From Pseudosporangium ferrugineum (GTDB taxonomy: Bacteria; Actinomycetota; Actinomycetes; Mycobacteriales; Micromonosporaceae), in the NCBI RefSeq assembly GCF_003002065.1, contig NZ_PVZG01000021.1, positions 1 through 64,000 on the forward strand: 64,000 nucleotides of DNA, read 5' to 3'. Both the position numbers and the translations under genes were made by a program. The notes under the pieces are model-generated. The model was not told the DNA's origin and searched no databases. It saw only the letters and a program-made list of their open reading frames with translations. Every line of letters begins with the position of its first letter. Position 1 is the first letter of the stretch. Of the stretch, positions 8,010 to 17,371 are shown piece by piece.

Positions 8010-8741
8010 TCACCAGGGAACCGGGCCGTTCTCGTCGAAGAAGCCGCCGGTCGGCCCGTCGTCGGGCAGCGTGGCGAGCCGGACGATCACGGCCGCGCCG
8101 TCGGCCGCGGTGCGGGTGAGGCCGGGGAACGCGGTGGTGAAGTCGGTCGCACTCGGCCCCGGATCGGCGGCGTTGACCAGGATGCCGCGGCTGCGCAGTT
8201 CCTTGGCGTACTGCACGGTCAGCGAGTTGAGTGCGGTCTTGGACGGGGCGTACGCGGCCAGCGGCGGCCGGGTGGTGAAGTAGTCCCCGGGATCGGTCAT
8301 CCGGGCGATGGAGCCCAGTCCACTGCTGACATTGACGATCCGGGCGGCGGGGGAGCGGGCGAGCAGCGGCAGCATCGCGGTGGTCACGCTGATCACGCCG
8401 AACACGTTGGTCTCGAACACCTCGCGTACGACGGGCAACTCGACGCTGCTCGGGCTCTGGGCGGCGAGGTCGCCACCGATGCCGGCGTTGTTGACCAGGA
8501 TGTCCAGCCGGCCGAAGCGCTCCTCGATCCAGCGGGCGGCGGACAGGACGCCGGCGCGGTCGGTGACGTCCAGGGTGACCGGGTACACCCCGGGGCCCAG
8601 GCCGGCTGCGGCCGCCGCACCGCGGTGCGGGTCGCGCGAGGCCAGCACGACGTTCGTGCCGAGCGCGGCGAGCTGGGCTACGACCTCGCGCCCGATGCCC
8701 TTGTTGGCGCCGGTGACCAGGGCAGTCGTGGTTTCTGTCAT
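8010..8741 (-). CDS. Short-chain dehydrogenase/reductase
   Basis: This 243-residue classical SDR has the NAD(P)-binding motif TGANKGIG at 10-17, the NNAG motif, the catalytic Ser in IVNVSS and the YAPSK active-site Tyr/Lys. The Arg pair after the second strand (ASRDPHR) favours NADPH. The substrate is not predictable. It is convergent with the copper gene and divergent from a LysR regulator across 70 nt. The LysR product is therefore its likely regulator. Confidence 0.92.
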   Translation of the reverse strand: MTETTTALVTGANKGIGREVVAQLAALGTNVVLASRDPHRGAAAAAGLGPGVYPVTLDVTDRAGVLSAARWIEERFGRLDILVNNAGIGGDLAAQSPSSVELPVVREVFETNVFGVISVTTAMLPLLARSPAARIVNVSSGLGSIARMTDPGDYFTTRPPLAAYAPSKTALNSLTVQYAKELRSRGILVNAADPGPSATDFTTAFPGLTRTAADGAAVIVRLATLPDDGPTGGFFDENGPVPW

Positions 8742-8799
8742 GCGTTCAGCCAACCACCGGGGCGGCCGGGGGTTCCAACACCGATCACGCACTCAGCGA

Positions 8800-8805
8800 T
8801 ACCGT
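8800..8805 (+). promoter_or_regulatory. -10 box of leaderless lysR-type gene
   Basis: TACCGT ends 6 nt before the ATG at 8812. Transcription would begin at or beside the start codon, implying a leaderless mRNA. Confidence 0.6.
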
Positions 8806-8811
8806 GCGGGT

Positions 8812-9735
8812 ATGGAGAGACCGGAGGTCCGCGAGCTCGTCTACTTCACCGCTGTCGCCGAGGAGCTGCACTTCGGCCGGGCGGCCGCCCGGCTGGGGAT
8901 GAGCCAACCGCCGCTCTCCCGCGCCATTCAGCAGCTCGAACGACGGCTGGGCGTAGCCCTGTTGGACCGTGGCAGTCGCCGGGTCGCACTGACCGAGGCG
9001 GGGGCCGTCCTGCTCCGCGAGGGCCGTACGGTGCTCGACGCCGCGGCGGCCGCGGCGCGCCGCACCCGGCGGGCCGGCCGCGCCGACCCGCATCTGGTCC
9101 TGGTCATCAAGCCGGGCGGCGACGGTGGCCTGCTGCCCGCGATTCTCGACGCCTATCAGGCCGAGCCGGGTGCGCTGCCGGTCGAGCTGGTGTGCAGCTT
9201 CGGCGAGCGTGAGCTCCTGCTGCGGGAGGGCCGTGCCGACGCCGCCCTGCTTCACCGCCCCCACCCCGACCTCACCGGCCTGGACACCCAGGACCTCTTG
9301 ACCGAGCCTCAATTTCTCGTGGTGCCGAGATCGCATCGCCTCGCGGGCCGTACCCGGGTCTGCCTGGACGACCTCGCCGGGGAGCCCCTGCCGCGCTGGC
9401 CGGGCGCCTCCGAGGGCGGCTCACCCGGACCCGAGGTCCACGACCTCGGACAGCTTCTCCACCTCATCGCCCTGCGCCGCATGGTCGCCGTCCTCCCCTC
9501 CTCCATCCGCGACCAGTTCCGCGACGACCTGGTCGCCGTCCCCGTCGAGGACGCCGAGCCCACCACGCTCGTCCTCGCCTGGCCCGAGCACGCCACCTCC
9601 CCGGCCCTGGCCGCCTTCGTCCGCACGGCCGCCGCCGTTGCGGGCAAGGCGACGGGCACGGCAGCTGCCGTGGCAAGCCAGGCGACGGGCGCGGTCGCCG
9701 CCGTGGCGGGCCAGGCGACGGGCCACGGCGGGTAG
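8812..9735 (+). CDS. LysR-family transcriptional regulator with repetitive tail
   Basis: This 307-residue regulator has an N-terminal winged helix (1-60, with FGRAAARLGMSQPPLSRAIQ as recognition region) and a LysR substrate-binding domain to about residue 270. The last 35 residues form three imperfect copies of an Ala-rich 11-residue unit ending in KATG, QATG and QATG, not normal for LysR proteins. Divergent placement suggests it controls the neighbouring SDR gene. The start is supported by a leaderless -10 box. Confidence 0.92.
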   Translation: MERPEVRELVYFTAVAEELHFGRAAARLGMSQPPLSRAIQQLERRLGVALLDRGSRRVALTEAGAVLLREGRTVLDAAAAAARRTRRAGRADPHLVLVIKPGGDGGLLPAILDAYQAEPGALPVELVCSFGERELLLREGRADAALLHRPHPDLTGLDTQDLLTEPQFLVVPRSHRLAGRTRVCLDDLAGEPLPRWPGASEGGSPGPEVHDLGQLLHLIALRRMVAVLPSSIRDQFRDDLVAVPVEDAEPTTLVLAWPEHATSPALAAFVRTAAAVAGKATGTAAAVASQATGAVAAVAGQATGHGG

Positions 9736-9877
9736 AGCGGGCGCCCTCCCTCACGCGCGGGGCCGGCCTTTTTGCTGCCCGCCTCCCTCCTGCGGGGCCT
9801 AAGTAGCGGTTTATCCATTTTGGTGTTATTTCGGTCTGTATGGTCTGGCCAGTACCACCGAGAAGGGGGAGATCGCG

Positions 9878-12800
9878 ATGCGGGTGTTCCGCACGATCCT
9901 CGGCATGCTGATGCTGACCGTCGGACTACCGGCCCTACTGGTGGGCGGCGCCTTCTGGGCCGCCATGCAACACCGGGACGCGGGCGGCGCCTTCAGCGGC
10001 ACCATGCAGCGGGTGGCGACCTCCGGGTACGCCATCGTGATCGACGACGTCGACACGCTGCTGATCAACGACGCCCCGTTCGCCCGCCTCGGCGACACCC
10101 GGCTGCGCATCACGGCGACGTCCTCCGGCGCCCCGGCGTTCCTGGGCCTCGCACCCCGGGCGCGGGCGGACGCGTACCTGGCGGACATCCCCCGCATCTC
10201 GGTCTCCGCGATCGACCTCGGCACCGGAGACCTCCCGGTGACCAGCAAACTCGTGCCCGGCACCCGGGCGCCGGAACAGCTGCCGGCCCGCGAACGCTTC
10301 TGGATCGCCGCGGGCACCGGCGCGGTCGACTGGAACCCCACCGAACTCCGCGACACCCCCTACAGCCTGATCATCATGAACCCGGCGGCCCAGCCCGGCG
10401 TACGCCTCGAGTCGACGGCGGCGGTCAGCCCCGGCTGGCTCAACGAGGCCACCTGGGCCCTGCTCATCACGGGCACCCTCCTCGTCATGATCGGCATGAT
10501 CTTCCTCGGCTGGCCCTCCCGCCGCCGCGAGGTCGTCTACATCGTCGAACCGAGCCAGGTCCCCAGCCTCATGCAGGCCATCGGCGCCCCCCTGCCGCTG
10601 AGCCGCACGGGCGGAGGACGGCATTCGGCAACCCACCGCCCGCGTACGCTCGCAGACTCCCAGCCCCGAAGCCGTCCGCCGGCCCTGACCTGGCCACCGT
10701 CCTCCGCCAAGGGCAACCGGCCGTCCGAGCGCGGCGCCGCCATCCCGCTGCCGACGCCCGCCCCGGCTTCCGTCCCGGCCGTTTCCGTTCCGGCCGCTTC
10801 CGTCCCGGCTTCCGTCCCGGCCGATTCTGTGCCGGTCCCGGCGTCCGTTTCACCATCCGCGTCCCAGTCCGCGTCCCCGTCGGGTCCGTCGCCGGCCTCC
10901 GGTTCCCCGTCCGGTTCTTCGTCTGCTTCCCCGTCTGGTTCCTCGTCCGAATCGCCGGCCGTCGCGCCGTCGCCGGGGGAGCCGTTGAGCCTGATCGCAC
11001 CCCGGGTGACCCCGCCCGCCGAACCGCCCTCGACGGACCCGCCGGCCGCCCGCGGCCCCCGCCGCCGGACCGCACCCCAGCCCACGGACCTCCCCATCTT
11101 CGAGGCCTCGGCGGTCGGCGCCTGGGTGGCAGAAACCGCGGCGGTCCGGGCCCGCGAGACCGAGGCCCGAGCCCTGGCAGCCCTGAACGCAACCCGCAAG
11201 TCCCCGACCGGCACCGAGGCGGCCACCTCGCCCGCCACAGCCACCGAGCCGGCCCCCAAGGCCCCCAAGCCCGCCGCCGAACCGGCCGCCAAGCCCAGGC
11301 CGGCCGCCACCGAGCCGCCAGCCAAGACCGGAAAGCCCGCCGCCAAGCCGCCGGCCGAGAACCCCGCCGCCGAGTCGCCGGCGGTGGCCGAGAAGCCCGC
11401 TGCCGAGTCGCCGGCCGAGAACTCCGCTGTCGAGTCGCCGGCTGCTGCCGAGAAGCCCGCTGCCAAGTCGCCGGCCGTGGCCGGGAAGCCCGCTGCCACG
11501 GAGAAGTCCGCGCCGGTGCCGTCGGCCAAGGCCGAAAAGCCCGTCGCCGGTCAGCCCGGATCCGCGAAGCCTGCCGCGTCCACCGGCCCGGCAACCGAAG
11601 CCAGGCCCGTAGCGCCGGCCATCGGCCCGATGCCGAAGGGCTACGACGTCATCGTGGTTGGCCTCTCCGACAACCCGGAGGCCGCCACCAGGCCCACGCG
11701 AAACGAACCGGCCACGGGCGCAAAACCGGCCGACATCGCCGCCCGGAAGCACCTCCCCCAGGAAAAGGAGCCGGCCAGCACGCAGCAGGAGCCCACGGTC
11801 ACCCCGGCGCTCGCCGCGGCGACAGCGGCCGCGCCCGCACCCAAGGCCGGGGCCGCACCCGCACCCGCAGCTAAGCCTGCGCCCGGGGCCGCACCCACAC
11901 CCGCGGCTAAGCCTGCGCCCGCTTCTGTGCCGACGCCCGCTGCGGCTGCGGCCAAGGCCGCTCCTCGCAACGCCCTGTTCGGCGGCCCGCCGCCCAACGC
12001 CTGGGCCGCCACGGGCCTGACCCGCGCCGACTCCGGCCGCGTCGGAGCCGCAGGCACCCCGAAATCCGCCGTGCCGGCCGCCCCGACGACCGCACCCGCG
12101 GGCCCAGCCACGCCCGCAACTCCGTCCGCGCCCGCGATTCCAGCCGGACCCGCCGCTCCGGCCGCATCGGGAGCTCCGGCTCCGGCTGCGCCCGCGGCCC
12201 CGGCGGCGTCGGCAGTTCCGGCTGCGCCCGCAACTCCGGCGGCGTCGGCAGTTCCGGCTGCGTCCGCGGCTCCGGCTGTGTCGGGCGGTCCCCGGAGCGG
12301 TAAGGCGGGCACCGTGCCCGCTCCGGGCCGACCGACTTCCCTGGCGCCGACCTCGCCCGCCAAGCCCGCCGGGCCCTCACCGGCTCCCACTCGGCCGGCG
12401 GTTCCCGGGCCGTCCCGTCCGAGCGAGCCGTCCCGTGAGCCGGTGCCGGCCGGTTCCGGCCGGGTTGAGCCTTCGCAGGCAACACCCGGCAAGGGCGAGT
12501 CGCTCTCCACCCCGTCCGCCAAGGCTGCGCCGGTGCCCACTCCGTCCGCGAAGGCCGCGTCGGTGCCCGCTCCCTCCGCCAAGGCCGCGTCGCTGCCTGG
12601 CTCTTCCGCCACGGCTGCGCCGGCGCCCACCTCCTCCGCGAAGGCTGCCCCGGCGCCCGCGCAGTCCGCCAAGCCCGCGCCCACCGTCGGTGCGGCGAGG
12701 AGCGAGCCGGCCGCGGCCACGACGCCCGCCGCCCAGCGGATTCCGCTGCGCTCGACCCCGACTGCCCAGGCGCCGAAGGCCGAGAGCGAACGGCCCGAGT

Positions 12801-13288
12801 CGCCCAAGACCGAGAACACGCAGTCCGCGAAGCTCGGAGCCGCGCAGCCTGAGGCCGCGAAGCCCGGAGCCGCGCTGCCTGAGGCCGCGAAGCCCGGAGC
12901 CGCGCTGCCTGAGGCCGCGAAGCTTGAGGCCTCGAAGGCGGATGCCACAAAGCTGGAGACCCGGAAGCCGGAGACCCCGAGGCCGGATGCAGCAAAGCTT
13001 GAGAGCCCGAAGCTTGAGACCCCGAAGCTTGATGCCGCGGACCCTGAGGCCGCGGACCCTGAGGCCGTGAAGGCTGCGCCGGGTAAGCCTGCGGTGGGGC
13101 TTCCTGCGAAGAGGGGGCTGCTGGGCAGCTACAAGGATGAGGTGGCGGAGCTGCTCGGCGGGGCTAAGGCCAGGCGGCGGCGGAATGTTACGGCTTCCGG
13201 GTTGCCGTCGCCGGGGCCGGAGGAGCAGGAGCCTCCGATCAAGGTGACCCGGCCGCCGCGCCGGGGTCGAGGGCAGGGCAAGGACTGA
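9878..13288 (+). CDS. Giant Ala/Pro-rich membrane protein of unknown function
   Basis: The 1136-residue product starts after a strong ribosome site (AAGGGGGA). It has TM1 (about 7-29), a folded exported domain (about 30-188), TM2 (about 190-215) and then roughly 900 residues of low-complexity cytoplasmic tail. The tail is rich in Ala, Pro, Ser, Lys and Glu, with repeats such as EKPAAESPA, GAALPEAAKP and charged KLE(S/T)PK units. It ends in a basic patch with RRGRGQGKD. I do not recognise a family. The topology suggests an envelope protein with a long tether or scaffold inside the cell. Codon bias is normal, so the frame looks real. Confidence 0.8.
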   Translation: MRVFRTILGMLMLTVGLPALLVGGAFWAAMQHRDAGGAFSGTMQRVATSGYAIVIDDVDTLLINDAPFARLGDTRLRITATSSGAPAFLGLAPRARADAYLADIPRISVSAIDLGTGDLPVTSKLVPGTRAPEQLPARERFWIAAGTGAVDWNPTELRDTPYSLIIMNPAAQPGVRLESTAAVSPGWLNEATWALLITGTLLVMIGMIFLGWPSRRREVVYIVEPSQVPSLMQAIGAPLPLSRTGGGRHSATHRPRTLADSQPRSRPPALTWPPSSAKGNRPSERGAAIPLPTPAPASVPAVSVPAASVPASVPADSVPVPASVSPSASQSASPSGPSPASGSPSGSSSASPSGSSSESPAVAPSPGEPLSLIAPRVTPPAEPPSTDPPAARGPRRRTAPQPTDLPIFEASAVGAWVAETAAVRARETEARALAALNATRKSPTGTEAATSPATATEPAPKAPKPAAEPAAKPRPAATEPPAKTGKPAAKPPAENPAAESPAVAEKPAAESPAENSAVESPAAAEKPAAKSPAVAGKPAATEKSAPVPSAKAEKPVAGQPGSAKPAASTGPATEARPVAPAIGPMPKGYDVIVVGLSDNPEAATRPTRNEPATGAKPADIAARKHLPQEKEPASTQQEPTVTPALAAATAAAPAPKAGAAPAPAAKPAPGAAPTPAAKPAPASVPTPAAAAAKAAPRNALFGGPPPNAWAATGLTRADSGRVGAAGTPKSAVPAAPTTAPAGPATPATPSAPAIPAGPAAPAASGAPAPAAPAAPAASAVPAAPATPAASAVPAASAAPAVSGGPRSGKAGTVPAPGRPTSLAPTSPAKPAGPSPAPTRPAVPGPSRPSEPSREPVPAGSGRVEPSQATPGKGESLSTPSAKAAPVPTPSAKAASVPAPSAKAASLPGSSATAAPAPTSSAKAAPAPAQSAKPAPTVGAARSEPAAATTPAAQRIPLRSTPTAQAPKAESERPESPKTENTQSAKLGAAQPEAAKPGAALPEAAKPGAALPEAAKLEASKADATKLETRKPETPRPDAAKLESPKLETPKLDAADPEAADPEAVKAAPGKPAVGLPAKRGLLGSYKDEVAELLGGAKARRRRNVTASGLPSPGPEEQEPPIKVTRPPRRGRGQGKD

Positions 13289-13297
13289 GTATGGCGG

Positions 13298-13324
13298 AGC
13301 CCCGGGTGGAAGCCCGGGGCTTTC
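13298..13324 (+). terminator. Rho-independent terminator of the giant-protein gene
   Basis: Nine-bp arms AGCCCCGGG and CCCGGGGCT with a 6-nt loop are followed by TTT, about 10 nt past the stop codon. Confidence 0.75.
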
Positions 13325-13351
13325 CGCTGCCCGCGTCCCGGCGGGACGCCG

Positions 13352-13389
13352 AAAGGGCCCTCCGCGCTGCCGACGTGGAGGGCCCCTTT
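13352..13389. terminator. Second hairpin, A-tract and T-tract flanked
   Basis: Arms AAAGGGCCCTCC and GGAGGGCCCCTTT pair with one bulged base across a 13-nt loop. The A-run on one side and T-run on the other make it able to terminate in both directions. Confidence 0.65.
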
Positions 13390-13575
13390 ACCGGGGGAAC
13401 GGAGTAACCGAAGGGGGGCTTCGTCCGTTAAGCACACTTTAGCCCGTCGACAGGCGAAGTGGGTAGTCCTCGCGCTAATACGGGCGATCTAGGGTGAAAC
13501 TGGGCGTCTGGGCGTGTTCTCTCTCGAACAGGTGGGTAGAGCCCCGCGTACCGGCGCGTCACCCCTTCGTGCGCG

Positions 13576-13581
13576 TAGGCT
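13576..13581 (+). promoter_or_regulatory. -10 box of leaderless orn
   Basis: TAGGCT is followed by 6 nt and then the GTG at 13588. This supports a leaderless transcript and this start codon. Confidence 0.65.
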
Positions 13582-13587
13582 GATCGG

Positions 13588-14178
13588 GTGGCGGATCTTC
13601 TGGTGTGGATCGATTGTGAGATGACCGGCCTCGATCTGGGCAAGGATGCCCTGATCGAGGTGGCGGCGCTGGTCACCGATCCCGATCTCAACGTTCTCGG
13701 CGAGGGTGTCGACCTCGTCATCCACGCCGACGACGCCGCGCTGGACGCGATGCCCGAGGTGGTCCGGGAGATGCATGCCAAGTCCGGCCTCACCGAGGAG
13801 GTGCGCCGGTCCACGGTCGCGATGGCGGAGGCGGAAGAGGCCGTCCTGGCGTACGTGAAACAGTTTGTGACCAATCCGCGCTCGGCCCCGCTGTGCGGCA
13901 ATTCGATCGCGACCGACCGGGGTTTCCTCGCCCGGGACATGCCGGCGCTCGACGGCTTCCTGCACTACCGGATGATCGATGTCTCCTCGCTCAAGGAGCT
14001 GGCCCGCCGGTGGTATCCGCGGGTGTATTTCGGCCAGCCGCAGAAGGGGCTCGCGCACCGGGCGCTCGCCGACATCCGGGAGAGCATCCGCGAGCTGGAG
14101 TATTACCGCCGGACGCTGTTCGTGCCGCTGCCCGGCCCGGACGTCGACCAGGCCCGCGCGATCGCCGCCGAGCTCTAG
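13588..14178 (+). CDS. orn: Oligoribonuclease
   Basis: This 196-residue DEDDh 3'-5' exonuclease degrades 2-5 nt RNAs, and pGpG from c-di-GMP turnover, to mononucleotides. The ExoI motif WIDCEMTGLD gives the first Asp and Glu, NSIATDRGFLARDMP the ExoII Asp, and GLAHRALADIRES the catalytic His and Asp of ExoIII. Length matches the family. The GTG start is confirmed by homology at the N terminus and by a leaderless promoter box. It appears monocistronic. Confidence 0.97.
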   Translation: MADLLVWIDCEMTGLDLGKDALIEVAALVTDPDLNVLGEGVDLVIHADDAALDAMPEVVREMHAKSGLTEEVRRSTVAMAEAEEAVLAYVKQFVTNPRSAPLCGNSIATDRGFLARDMPALDGFLHYRMIDVSSLKELARRWYPRVYFGQPQKGLAHRALADIRESIRELEYYRRTLFVPLPGPDVDQARAIAAEL

Positions 14179-14198
14179 GCTCCGCGTGCGGGGGCGCC

Positions 14199-14909
14199 TC
14201 AGGTGATCTTCAGGAGGATCTCCGCGAGGCCCGACGGCGTGGTGATCATGCAGTCGTGACCGCTCTCGAGCTCCCACACCCGCACCGGACCGCCGTTCGG
14301 CCGGGTGCCCGGCACGGGCTGCGGTGCGCCGGGCACCGACCGGTGATCGACGCAGCGGATGTAGGTCGCCGGGATCGTCTCCGCGGCGGGATTGCCGAGC
14401 TTGGCGGGCTGCTGGAAGATCTGCGCCGGCTCGTCCGTCAGGATCGTGTGCAGCCAGGCGACGTCCGCCGGTTCGGTGACGCCGAAGAAGGCCGGGGGCA
14501 GCGGCGGGAGGCGCCACGGAGCGTCCGACGCGGCGGCCTCGTCGATCAGGCTCTGGGCCGCCGGCGCGACGTCGAGGGCGGCCTGACCGTCGGTCGGATC
14601 CATCGCGTCGAGGTAGACCAGGTGGGCCACCCGCTCGGGCATCCGGTTCGCGACCGACGAAATGATCATCCCGGCGAAGCTGTGCCCCACCAGCACGACC
14701 TCGGCCAGGCCGCGACCCGTGAACAACCGGGCGAGGTCTTCGACGTACGTGTCGAGCCCCACGCCGGGCCGCATCAGGCCGGCCGTGTCGCCGTGCCCGG
14801 TCAGCGACGGCGCGAACACCTCGTGGCCCGCCGCGGTGAGCAGCGGAACCACCCGGTCCCAGGCCCGCCCGCTGTGCCAGGCGCCATGCACCAGAACGTA
14901 CGTACTCAC
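14199..14909 (-). CDS. Alpha/beta-fold hydrolase (salicylate-esterase/methylesterase-like)
   Basis: This 236-residue cytoplasmic alpha/beta hydrolase has the oxyanion segment LVHGAWHSG at 6-14, the nucleophile elbow GHSFAG with Ser77, and a late catalytic His in ESGHDC. It resembles plant-type methylesterases and actinobacterial ester hydrolases annotated EstC. The natural substrate is unknown. The GTG at 14909 is preceded by a clear AAGGAGAA site. It is convergent with orn, with about 20 nt between stops. Confidence 0.88.
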   Translation of the reverse strand: MSTYVLVHGAWHSGRAWDRVVPLLTAAGHEVFAPSLTGHGDTAGLMRPGVGLDTYVEDLARLFTGRGLAEVVLVGHSFAGMIISSVANRMPERVAHLVYLDAMDPTDGQAALDVAPAAQSLIDEAAASDAPWRLPPLPPAFFGVTEPADVAWLHTILTDEPAQIFQQPAKLGNPAAETIPATYIRCVDHRSVPGAPQPVPGTRPNGGPVRVWELESGHDCMITTPSGLAEILLKIT

Positions 14910-15064
14910 GTGTTTTCTCCTTCGGAAGCCGGACCGGCGCCATTTGTAGCGTCCCTCCGCCAGGTCGCCGGGTCCCGGAGGTAACCCGGTCGACGGCGGG
15001 GTGGGGGGTCCGGCTATGCTTGTCCGGCGCCCGCTGCGGAGAACTCCGCCGCAGGCGGTGTCAT

Positions 15065-15141
15065 GGTGGTCGTAGCTCAGCTGGTAGAGCACCGGGTTGT
15101 GGTCCCGGGGGTCGCGGGTTCAAGTCCCGTCGATCACCCCA
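15065..15141 (+). tRNA. tRNA-His (GTG anticodon), CCA encoded
   Basis: The cloverleaf has acceptor arms GTGGTCG/CGATCAC plus the extra 5' G(-1) opposite C73 that marks tRNA-His. The anticodon arm is CCGGG-TTGTGGT-CCCGG, the T loop TTCAAGT, and the 3' end CCA is encoded at 15139-15141. A TATGCT -10-like box lies at 15014-15019. Unlike the other two tRNAs here, this one encodes CCA. Confidence 0.95.
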
Positions 15142-15272
15142 AGTGAAAGCAGTACACGGAAGCCTCACCGCGGCAGCGGCGGGGCTTCTGTCGTTTCGGC
15201 TCGGCGGTGGCCGAAGGGGCAATGACCCGGGCAACGGTGCTCCATTCGTACGAAAGCACGGTATTGACGCCC

Positions 15273-15278
15273 TACGAT
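15273..15278 (+). promoter_or_regulatory. -10 box of leaderless peptidase gene
   Basis: TACGAT lies 7 nt before the GTG at 15286, which has no ribosome site. A leaderless transcript explains this start. Confidence 0.5.
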
Positions 15279-15285
15279 CTGCCGG

Positions 15286-17271
15286 GTGTCGATATCAGTC
15301 CGCAGGATCGCGTTCGCCGTCGCCGCGGCGATCGGTGGCACCCTGATCGTTCCGGTCGTCCCGGCAGCGGCCGCGCCCGTGCGGCACGGCGGGAGCGCGC
15401 CGACGGTGCCCATCCGCCCGGGGGACACCACGCCCACCGTGCCGGTGCGGCACCGGGAGATCGCGCCGGACGCGCCGGTACGCGGCGGTGGGAGCGCCCC
15501 CATCTATTCCTACGAGAATGCGATCCGCGAGAGCGTCTGGGTGTCGACCGCGCTCGACAACGACGGTGACGGCGTCGGGGACAGGATCGCGGTGGACATC
15601 GTGCGGCCTCGGGAGGCGGCCGAGCGGCGGCTGAAGGTGCCGGTCGTTCTCGAGGCCTCGCCGTACAACGCGTGGGGGGCCAAGGGGTACGACGCCGGCG
15701 GCACGATCGCCATGCTGAAGACGGAGAACGACAACTATTTCGTGCCGAGGGGGTATGCGTTCGTCGCGCCCGATCTGGCCGGCACCGCCCGATCCACCGG
15801 GTGCACGGACGTCGGCGGGCGGGAGGAGGTGCTCGGCGCCAAGGCCGTGATCGACTGGCTGAACGGGCGGGCGCGGGCCGCGTACGCGGACGGCACCCCG
15901 GCCGTCGCCACCGGCTGGACCAACGGCCGGACCGGCATGATCGGCATGTCCTGGGACGGTTCGGTCGCGAACGGGGTGGCCGCCACCGGCGTCGAGGGCC
16001 TGGAGACCGTCGTGCCGATCGCGGCGATCTCCAGCTGGTACGACTACCAGCGCTTCAACGGCGTGCTGCGCATCCCGGAGTACCCCGCGTTCCTGCACAC
16101 GGTGGTCTCCGCGCGTCCGCCGGAAGCGTGCGCGGCGATGCTCGCCCGGCTCGGCGAGGACAGCGACGACGCGACCGGCAGCTACAACGCGTACTGGGCG
16201 GAGCGTGACTACCGGCGGGACGCGCGCAAGGTGCGGGCCAGTGTGTTCATGGTGCACGGCCTCAACGACATCAACGTGAAGCCCACGCAGTTCGCCGCCT
16301 GGTGGGGCCGGCTGGACGTACCGAAGAAGCTGTGGTTGTCGCAGGTCGGGCACATCCACCCGCTCGACCTCCGGCGCGGCGAATGGCTGGAGACGCTGCA
16401 CCGGTGGTTCGACCGCTGGCTGCGGGACGTGCCCAACGGCGTCGACCGCGAACCGGCGGTGTCGATCGAGACCACGCCGGGCACCTGGGTCGACGAGCGG
16501 AGCTGGCCGGCGGTGGGCGTGCGTGAGACGGACGTGGCGCTGGGCGACGGCGACGGGACGACCGGCACCCTGGGTGGACGGTCCGGGAGCGGCTCGCGGA
16601 CGTGGACGGACAACCTCGACCTGAGCGAGGCCACCGCCGTGGCGACGCCGGGCAGTGCGGTGCCCGGCCGCGTCGCGTTCCTGTCCGCGCCGCTGACCGA
16701 GGGCGTACGCATCTCCGGCACGCCGTCGGTGACGCTGCGGGTCAAGGTGGACAAGCCGACCACCGAGTTGTCCGCCCGCCTCGTCGACTACGGCGTCGCC
16801 GACCGGGTGGACTACCTCAACGAGCGGGGCGGCACCCGCCAGCTGGACACCGAGACGTGCTGGGGGGCCTCGTCCGCGACCGACGAGGCCTGCATCCGTG
16901 ATGCCGTCGAGGACGTGGTGACCAGCGACCATGGGATTCTCACCCGAGGCTGGACGGACGCGGCCCACTATCGGACGCTTCGCACGGAGACGCCGCTGCG
17001 GCCGGACCGGTGGTATTCGGTCACCGTTCCGCTGCAGGCCACGGATCAGCGGATCGCCGCCGGGCACGCGCTGGGGCTGATCGTCATGGCCAGCGACAAC
17101 GACTACCACTTCCCGCATCGTTCGACGGGCGCAACCGTCCGGCTCGACCTGCGGGGCAGCTCGCTGACGTTGCCCCTGGTGGGGACGCTGCCCGCGCCGG
17201 CCGCCACCGCGCCCGAGGTGGCGGTGCGGCCCCGGATCGCCGCGCGGCAGGCGCCGCCGCTGCTTCCGTAA
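15286..17271 (+). CDS. Secreted Xaa-Pro dipeptidyl-peptidase / CocE-NonD hydrolase (S15)
   Basis: The 661-residue exported serine hydrolase begins with a signal peptide (about 1-30) and a short Pro/Val-rich linker (31-70). The S15 alpha/beta-hydrolase core follows, with nucleophile Ser in GMIGMSWDGS, Asp in VHGLNDINV and His in VGHIHP. A C-terminal jelly-roll X-Pro dipeptidyl-peptidase domain starts at about residue 400. It likely removes Xaa-Pro dipeptides from peptides outside the cell, although the family also includes ester hydrolases. Confidence 0.93.
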   Translation: MSISVRRIAFAVAAAIGGTLIVPVVPAAAAPVRHGGSAPTVPIRPGDTTPTVPVRHREIAPDAPVRGGGSAPIYSYENAIRESVWVSTALDNDGDGVGDRIAVDIVRPREAAERRLKVPVVLEASPYNAWGAKGYDAGGTIAMLKTENDNYFVPRGYAFVAPDLAGTARSTGCTDVGGREEVLGAKAVIDWLNGRARAAYADGTPAVATGWTNGRTGMIGMSWDGSVANGVAATGVEGLETVVPIAAISSWYDYQRFNGVLRIPEYPAFLHTVVSARPPEACAAMLARLGEDSDDATGSYNAYWAERDYRRDARKVRASVFMVHGLNDINVKPTQFAAWWGRLDVPKKLWLSQVGHIHPLDLRRGEWLETLHRWFDRWLRDVPNGVDREPAVSIETTPGTWVDERSWPAVGVRETDVALGDGDGTTGTLGGRSGSGSRTWTDNLDLSEATAVATPGSAVPGRVAFLSAPLTEGVRISGTPSVTLRVKVDKPTTELSARLVDYGVADRVDYLNERGGTRQLDTETCWGASSATDEACIRDAVEDVVTSDHGILTRGWTDAAHYRTLRTETPLRPDRWYSVTVPLQATDQRIAAGHALGLIVMASDNDYHFPHRSTGATVRLDLRGSSLTLPLVGTLPAPAATAPEVAVRPRIAARQAPPLLP

Positions 17272-17371
17272 GGGGCTCCGGGCGTACGGAATCGGGCCGA
17301 TCGGCGGGCCACGAACGGCCCGGCGGCGTAGGTAGGGTGTTGCCCTCATCGATCCACGGGGGTAACACCAG

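Noticed and set aside
9800..9850. Sigma-70 promoter for the giant-protein gene
   Set aside because: The region is AT-rich for this genome, but TTGGTG and TATGGT are only 13 nt apart, too short for a standard promoter.
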